Part shown: positions 61,306 through 64,000 of the stretch, in pieces
Layout of the letters: every line of letters starts with the position of its first letter
Position numbering within the stretch: the stretch's first letter is position 1
Notes under the pieces: generated by a model
Database searches by the model: none
What the model was told of the DNA's origin: nothing
What the model saw: the letters and a program-made list of their open reading frames with translations, nothing else
Program-made: the position numbers and the translations under genes
Assembly: GCA_910586485.1 (NCBI GenBank)
Contig: CAJUIA010000012.1
Span: 44,606-108,605, forward strand
DNA: 64,000 nucleotides
Origin: an uncultured Acetatifactor sp.
Lineage (GTDB): Bacteria; Bacillota; Clostridia; Lachnospirales; Lachnospiraceae
Direction of reading: 5' to 3'

Positions 61306-61361
61306 ACCTTCGAATATAAGGCTTTTCACAAAAGCTGGAGTGGATAGGAAGGATGCACGAA

Positions 61362-61844
61362 ATGCAGGAGAAGAAAAATATCTTAACGTATGAGGGACTC
61401 AGACAGTATGAAGATGAGCTTCATGAACTGAAGGTGATCAAGCGCCAGGAGGTGGCCCAGAAGATCAAGGAAGCAAGAGAACAGGGAGACCTGTCCGAGA
61501 ATGCGGAATATGATGCGGCAAAGGATGAACAGAGGGATATTGAGGCCAGGATCGAGGAACTGGAAAAAATCCTGAAAAACGCAGAAGTAGTGGTCGAGGA
61601 TGAGGTGGATCTGGATAAGATCAACATCGGCTGTAAGGTAAGGCTGCTGGATATTGAATACAGCGAAGAGCTGGAATATAAAATTGTCGGATCCACAGAG
61701 GCAAACAGCCTTAAAGGAAAGATCTCAAACGAAAGTCCTGTGGGCAAGGCTCTGATCGGCTGTAAGATCGGAGACACCGTGGAGGTGGAGACCGCCGCAG
61801 GCAATTTTGCATACAAGGTGTTGGAGATTCAGAGAAGCAATTAA
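61362..61844 (+). CDS. greA: Transcription elongation factor GreA
   Basis: 160 residues. The N-terminal coiled coil carries the tip acidic pair in REQGDLSENAEYDAAKDEQ, and a C-terminal FKBP-like domain follows (ISNESPVGKALIGCKIGDTVEVETAAG). It enters the RNA polymerase secondary channel to cut backtracked RNA. The ATG at 61362 is preferred because an ATG at 61353 abuts AGGAAGG. It has a perfect sigma-A promoter and is followed by lysS, the usual greA-lysS neighbourhood in clostridia. Confidence 0.94.
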   Translation: MQEKKNILTYEGLRQYEDELHELKVIKRQEVAQKIKEAREQGDLSENAEYDAAKDEQRDIEARIEELEKILKNAEVVVEDEVDLDKINIGCKVRLLDIEYSEELEYKIVGSTEANSLKGKISNESPVGKALIGCKIGDTVEVETAAGNFAYKVLEIQRSN

Positions 61845-61896
61845 GCAAAAATAACAGGTGATTTCAAAAGGCGGCCGGGAGCGGCAGTAAGATTTA

Positions 61897-61916
61897 GTCG
61901 CAGTTTTAGCTGCGAC
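61897..61916 (+). other. Hairpin directly before lysS
   Basis: GTCGCAG pairs with CTGCGAC around a TTTTAG loop. It ends one base before an in-frame ATG that has no ribosome-binding site of its own. Confidence 0.5.
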
Positions 61917-61934
61917 ATGGAGGCTAGTGTAAAA

Positions 61935-63440
61935 GTGGCGGAAGTACAAAATGAAAAGGTACAGGAACAGGATTTGAATCAGCTGCTGCAGGTGCGCAGA
62001 GAAAAGCTCGCCGCACTGCAGGAGGCAGGCAAGGACCCCTTTCAAAACACGAAATATGATGTGACCCATCACAGCACGGAGATTAAGGAAAATTACGAGG
62101 CTCTGGAAGGAAAGACCGTCCGTATTGCAGGGCGGATTATGTCCAAACGCGTCATGGGAAAGGCGTCCTTCTGCAATGTTCAGGATTTGCCGGGCAATAT
62201 TCAGTGCTATGTGGCCAGAGACAGCATCGGCGAGGAAGCTTATGCTGATTTTAAAAAGTATGATGTCGGTGACATCGTGGGAGTGGAAGGACATGTGTTT
62301 ACCACCAAAACCGGGGAGATTTCCGTTCATGCGTCCACTGTGATTCTGCTTTCCAAAAGTCTGCAGATTCTGCCGGAAAAGTTTCACGGCCTGACGAATA
62401 CGGATATACGCTATCGTCAAAGGTATACGGATTTGATCATGAATGGGGAAGTAAAGGATACCTTTGTGAAGCGCTCCAGAGTTATCAGTGCCATTCGCCG
62501 TTATTTGGAGGGAGAGGGCTTTCTGGAGGTGGAAACTCCCATGCTGGTCTCCAATGCCGGCGGCGCTGCGGCAAGACCCTTTGAAACGCATTATAATGCT
62601 TTGGACGAGGACGTGAAGCTGCGCATTTCTTTGGAGCTATATTTAAAGAGGCTGATCGTGGGCGGCCTGGAACGGGTTTATGAGATTGGCCGTGTATTTC
62701 GTAATGAAGGCCTGGACACCCGGCACAATCCGGAGTTTACCCTGATGGAGCTGTATCAGGCATATACCGATTACTATGGAATGATGGAGCTGACGGAAAA
62801 CATGTTCCGCTATGTGGCGCAGGAGGTCTGCGGCACCACGCTGATTCCTTATGCAGAGGAAATGATAGATCTGGGCAGACCCTTTGAGAGGCTGACCATG
62901 GTGGATGCAGTGAAGAAGTATGCGGGAGTGGACTTTGATCAGATTCCGGACACTGAGGCTGCAAAAAAGATTGCAGATGAAAAGGGTGTGCATTATGAGG
63001 CCCGCCATGCAAAGGGCGATATACTGAACCTGTTTTTTGAAGAGTTTGTCGAAGAGCATCTGATTCAGCCTACCTTTGTGATGGACCATCCGGTAGAGGT
63101 TTCACCTCTTACCAAGAGAAAGCCTGACAAGCCGGATTATGTGGAGCGTTTTGAGCTGTTTATTTACGGACGTGAGATGTGCAACGCTTATTCGGAGCTG
63201 AATGATCCCATCGACCAGCGGGAGCGCTTCAAGGCTCAGGAGGCGGCATTGGCGGCGGGAGATGAAGAGGCCAACACCACGGACGAGGATTTTATGAATG
63301 CCCTGGAGATTGGTATGCCTCCCACCGGTGGCATTGGCTACGGCATTGACAGACTGGTGATGCTGCTGACCAACAGTCCGGCAATCAGGGATGTGCTGCT
63401 GTTCCCGACGATGAAAACGCTTGGCAAAGAAAACCAGTAA
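61935..63440 (+). CDS. lysS: Lysyl-tRNA synthetase, class II
   Basis: 501 residues. The N-terminal OB fold (KTVRIAGRIMSKRVMGKASF) and class II motifs are complete: motif 1 in LEVETPMLVSNAGGAAARPF, motif 2 in FRNEGLDTRHNPEFTLMELYQAY, motif 3 in GIGYGIDRLVMLLTNSPAIRDVLLFP (key residues Gly-Gly-Asp-Arg). GTG 61935 is chosen because GGAGG (61919-61923) lies 11 bases upstream and residues after it match the usual start. ATG 61917 would add six residues but has no ribosome-binding site. Confidence 0.93.
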   Translation: MAEVQNEKVQEQDLNQLLQVRREKLAALQEAGKDPFQNTKYDVTHHSTEIKENYEALEGKTVRIAGRIMSKRVMGKASFCNVQDLPGNIQCYVARDSIGEEAYADFKKYDVGDIVGVEGHVFTTKTGEISVHASTVILLSKSLQILPEKFHGLTNTDIRYRQRYTDLIMNGEVKDTFVKRSRVISAIRRYLEGEGFLEVETPMLVSNAGGAAARPFETHYNALDEDVKLRISLELYLKRLIVGGLERVYEIGRVFRNEGLDTRHNPEFTLMELYQAYTDYYGMMELTENMFRYVAQEVCGTTLIPYAEEMIDLGRPFERLTMVDAVKKYAGVDFDQIPDTEAAKKIADEKGVHYEARHAKGDILNLFFEEFVEEHLIQPTFVMDHPVEVSPLTKRKPDKPDYVERFELFIYGREMCNAYSELNDPIDQRERFKAQEAALAAGDEEANTTDEDFMNALEIGMPPTGGIGYGIDRLVMLLTNSPAIRDVLLFPTMKTLGKENQ

Positions 63441-63653
63441 AATCAAGGGTTTGCGGTACTTGAACTTGTAAACTACAACAAATTTACAACAATTTTACAA
63501 CGCATAATGAAGAATAATGAGCGTTAATGAATAGTTGTACTCATAAATCCAATTCAATATTTTGTACGATAAGGACATTTTTCTAAAAGAAAATTTTAGG
63601 GAAGTGTCCTTTTGTTATGGTCAAAAACAAAATAAGAAATGGAGGAAATGAAC
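63441..63653. other. AT-rich gap before the DUF6075 gene
   Basis: Three TACAAC motifs spaced exactly 11 bases apart (63474, 63485, 63496), one helical turn, suggest an operator or recombination-protein site. A promoter-like TTGTAC-17-TATTTT lies at 63535-63563, then an AAGGACA/TGTCCTT hairpin with inner CTAAAA/TTTTAG at 63571-63611. No clear lysS terminator was seen. Confidence 0.45.
63535..63563 (+). promoter_or_regulatory. Possible promoter of the DUF6075 gene
   Basis: TTGTAC and TATTTT with a 17-base spacer, 90 bases before the start codon, followed by a hairpin that could attenuate it. Confidence 0.4.
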
Positions 63654-64000
63654 ATGAGTAGTACAGCGTTAGGAGCAGAGAAAGCGATTATTTTTATCAG
63701 CGATGCACATGAAAAATTCTACTACGAAAAATTGAAAGAGGTCAGGTATCAGGACGTGTACCACAAAGCGCTTGTATATTGTCTTGGTATCAGTGATGAC
63801 ACAAGAAGGAACATTTACAGTATCTATGATTTTAAGACAGGCTGCGTGAAAACGGAGTGCCTGCATGAAGGCTGGCAGACCAGCGGGAGCGTGAGAGTGG
63901 TCAGGATGGCGTTTAACCTTTACTGCAACGGTACGCCGAGTGTCCTTGATTACGATGATGCGGAGGAACAGGTGGACGAGTGCAGACGGTACACAGTGGA
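63654..64000 (+). CDS. DUF6075-like protein (3' end outside window)
   Basis: 115 residues are visible from the ATG, 8 bases after GGAGG; the frame runs off the right edge. The HEKFYYEKLKEVRYQDVYHK start, then ALVYCLGISDDTRRNIYSIYDF, LHEGWQTSGSVRVVRMAFN and GTPSVLDYDD match DUF6075 as I know it, a family of small proteins of unknown function that recur on conjugative and integrative elements of Firmicutes. It may be the first gene of an element inserted after lysS. Confidence 0.75.
   Translation, partial: MSSTALGAEKAIIFISDAHEKFYYEKLKEVRYQDVYHKALVYCLGISDDTRRNIYSIYDFKTGCVKTECLHEGWQTSGSVRVVRMAFNLYCNGTPSVLDYDDAEEQVDECRRYTV

Noticed and set aside
61127..61393. Open frame through the 24-bp array into greA
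   Set aside because: It overlaps the greA start, has no ribosome-binding site and consists mainly of the repeat.
1..64000. rRNA or tRNA genes
   Set aside because: No cloverleaf or rRNA-like sequence was recognised on either strand by eye; a tRNA scan was not possible.

Overview
The window looks like chromosome of a spore-forming, Gram-positive anaerobe of the Lachnospiraceae type (class Clostridia), with moderate GC. Supporting evidence: SpoIIID, a SpoIIQ-like protein, a SPOCS/LysM protein and a SleB-type hydrolase (sporulation and germination); strong GGAGG ribosome-binding sites with many GTG and TTG starts; an S-box riboswitch; lipoproteins with lipoboxes but no outer-membrane genes; and several small conserved proteins of the DUF1934 and DUF6145 type. 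Family names come from reading the protein sequences; no database search was run.

Layout. 1-4803: end of an aconitase-family hydratase, SseB-like protein, a structured RNA leader, a Ca-binding-loop protein, a SpoIIQ-like protein and an amidohydrolase. 4804-9134: structured intergenic region, a GH9-like lipoprotein, then ddl-murF (D-Ala-D-Ala synthesis and its addition to the peptidoglycan precursor), converging on plsC. 10000-14527: PrcB-like lipoprotein, then pyrC-pyrK-pyrD with an AbrB/PIN toxin-antitoxin pair between pyrK and pyrD. 14600-20868: SPOCS/LysM protein, then a minus-strand block with murI, a GntR regulator and ispE. 21076-32665: Sel1 protein, cardiolipin synthase, trigger-factor-like lipoprotein, asnS, NlpC/P60 hydrolase, Trk potassium uptake and a membrane protein. 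32700-34075: a scar with a decayed spoIIID fragment, a deleted DUF4143 ATPase and intact spoIIID. 34285-42902: UDP-sugar pyrophosphorylase, galE, GT39-like transferase, flavin reductase, dinB and an M23/LysM/G5 hydrolase. 43034-50982: murA, SAM-I riboswitch-metK, dnaE, pfkA. 51098-63440: SpoU methylase, proC, SleB-type hydrolase, nfeD-SPFH pair, argF, birA, DUF6145, coaX, dusB, greA, lysS. 63441-64000: the window runs into a DUF6075 gene of a type common on conjugative elements.

Most of the window is housekeeping: cell-wall precursors (ddl, murF, murI, murA), wall remodelling (M23, NlpC/P60, SleB), pyrimidine, SAM, proline, arginine and CoA synthesis, replication and translation. The most unusual content is non-coding. 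A roughly 130-nt element occurs three times (4811, 10444, 51924) with compensatory base-pair changes between copies, which points to a conserved RNA (or single-stranded DNA) structure. Other leads are an orphan structured leader at 1011-1153, tandem two-hairpin repeats before the trigger-factor-like lipoprotein, a toxin-antitoxin pair inside the pyr cluster, and an Ala/Lys repeat linker in DnaE. No rRNA, tRNA, CRISPR array or intact insertion sequence was seen.
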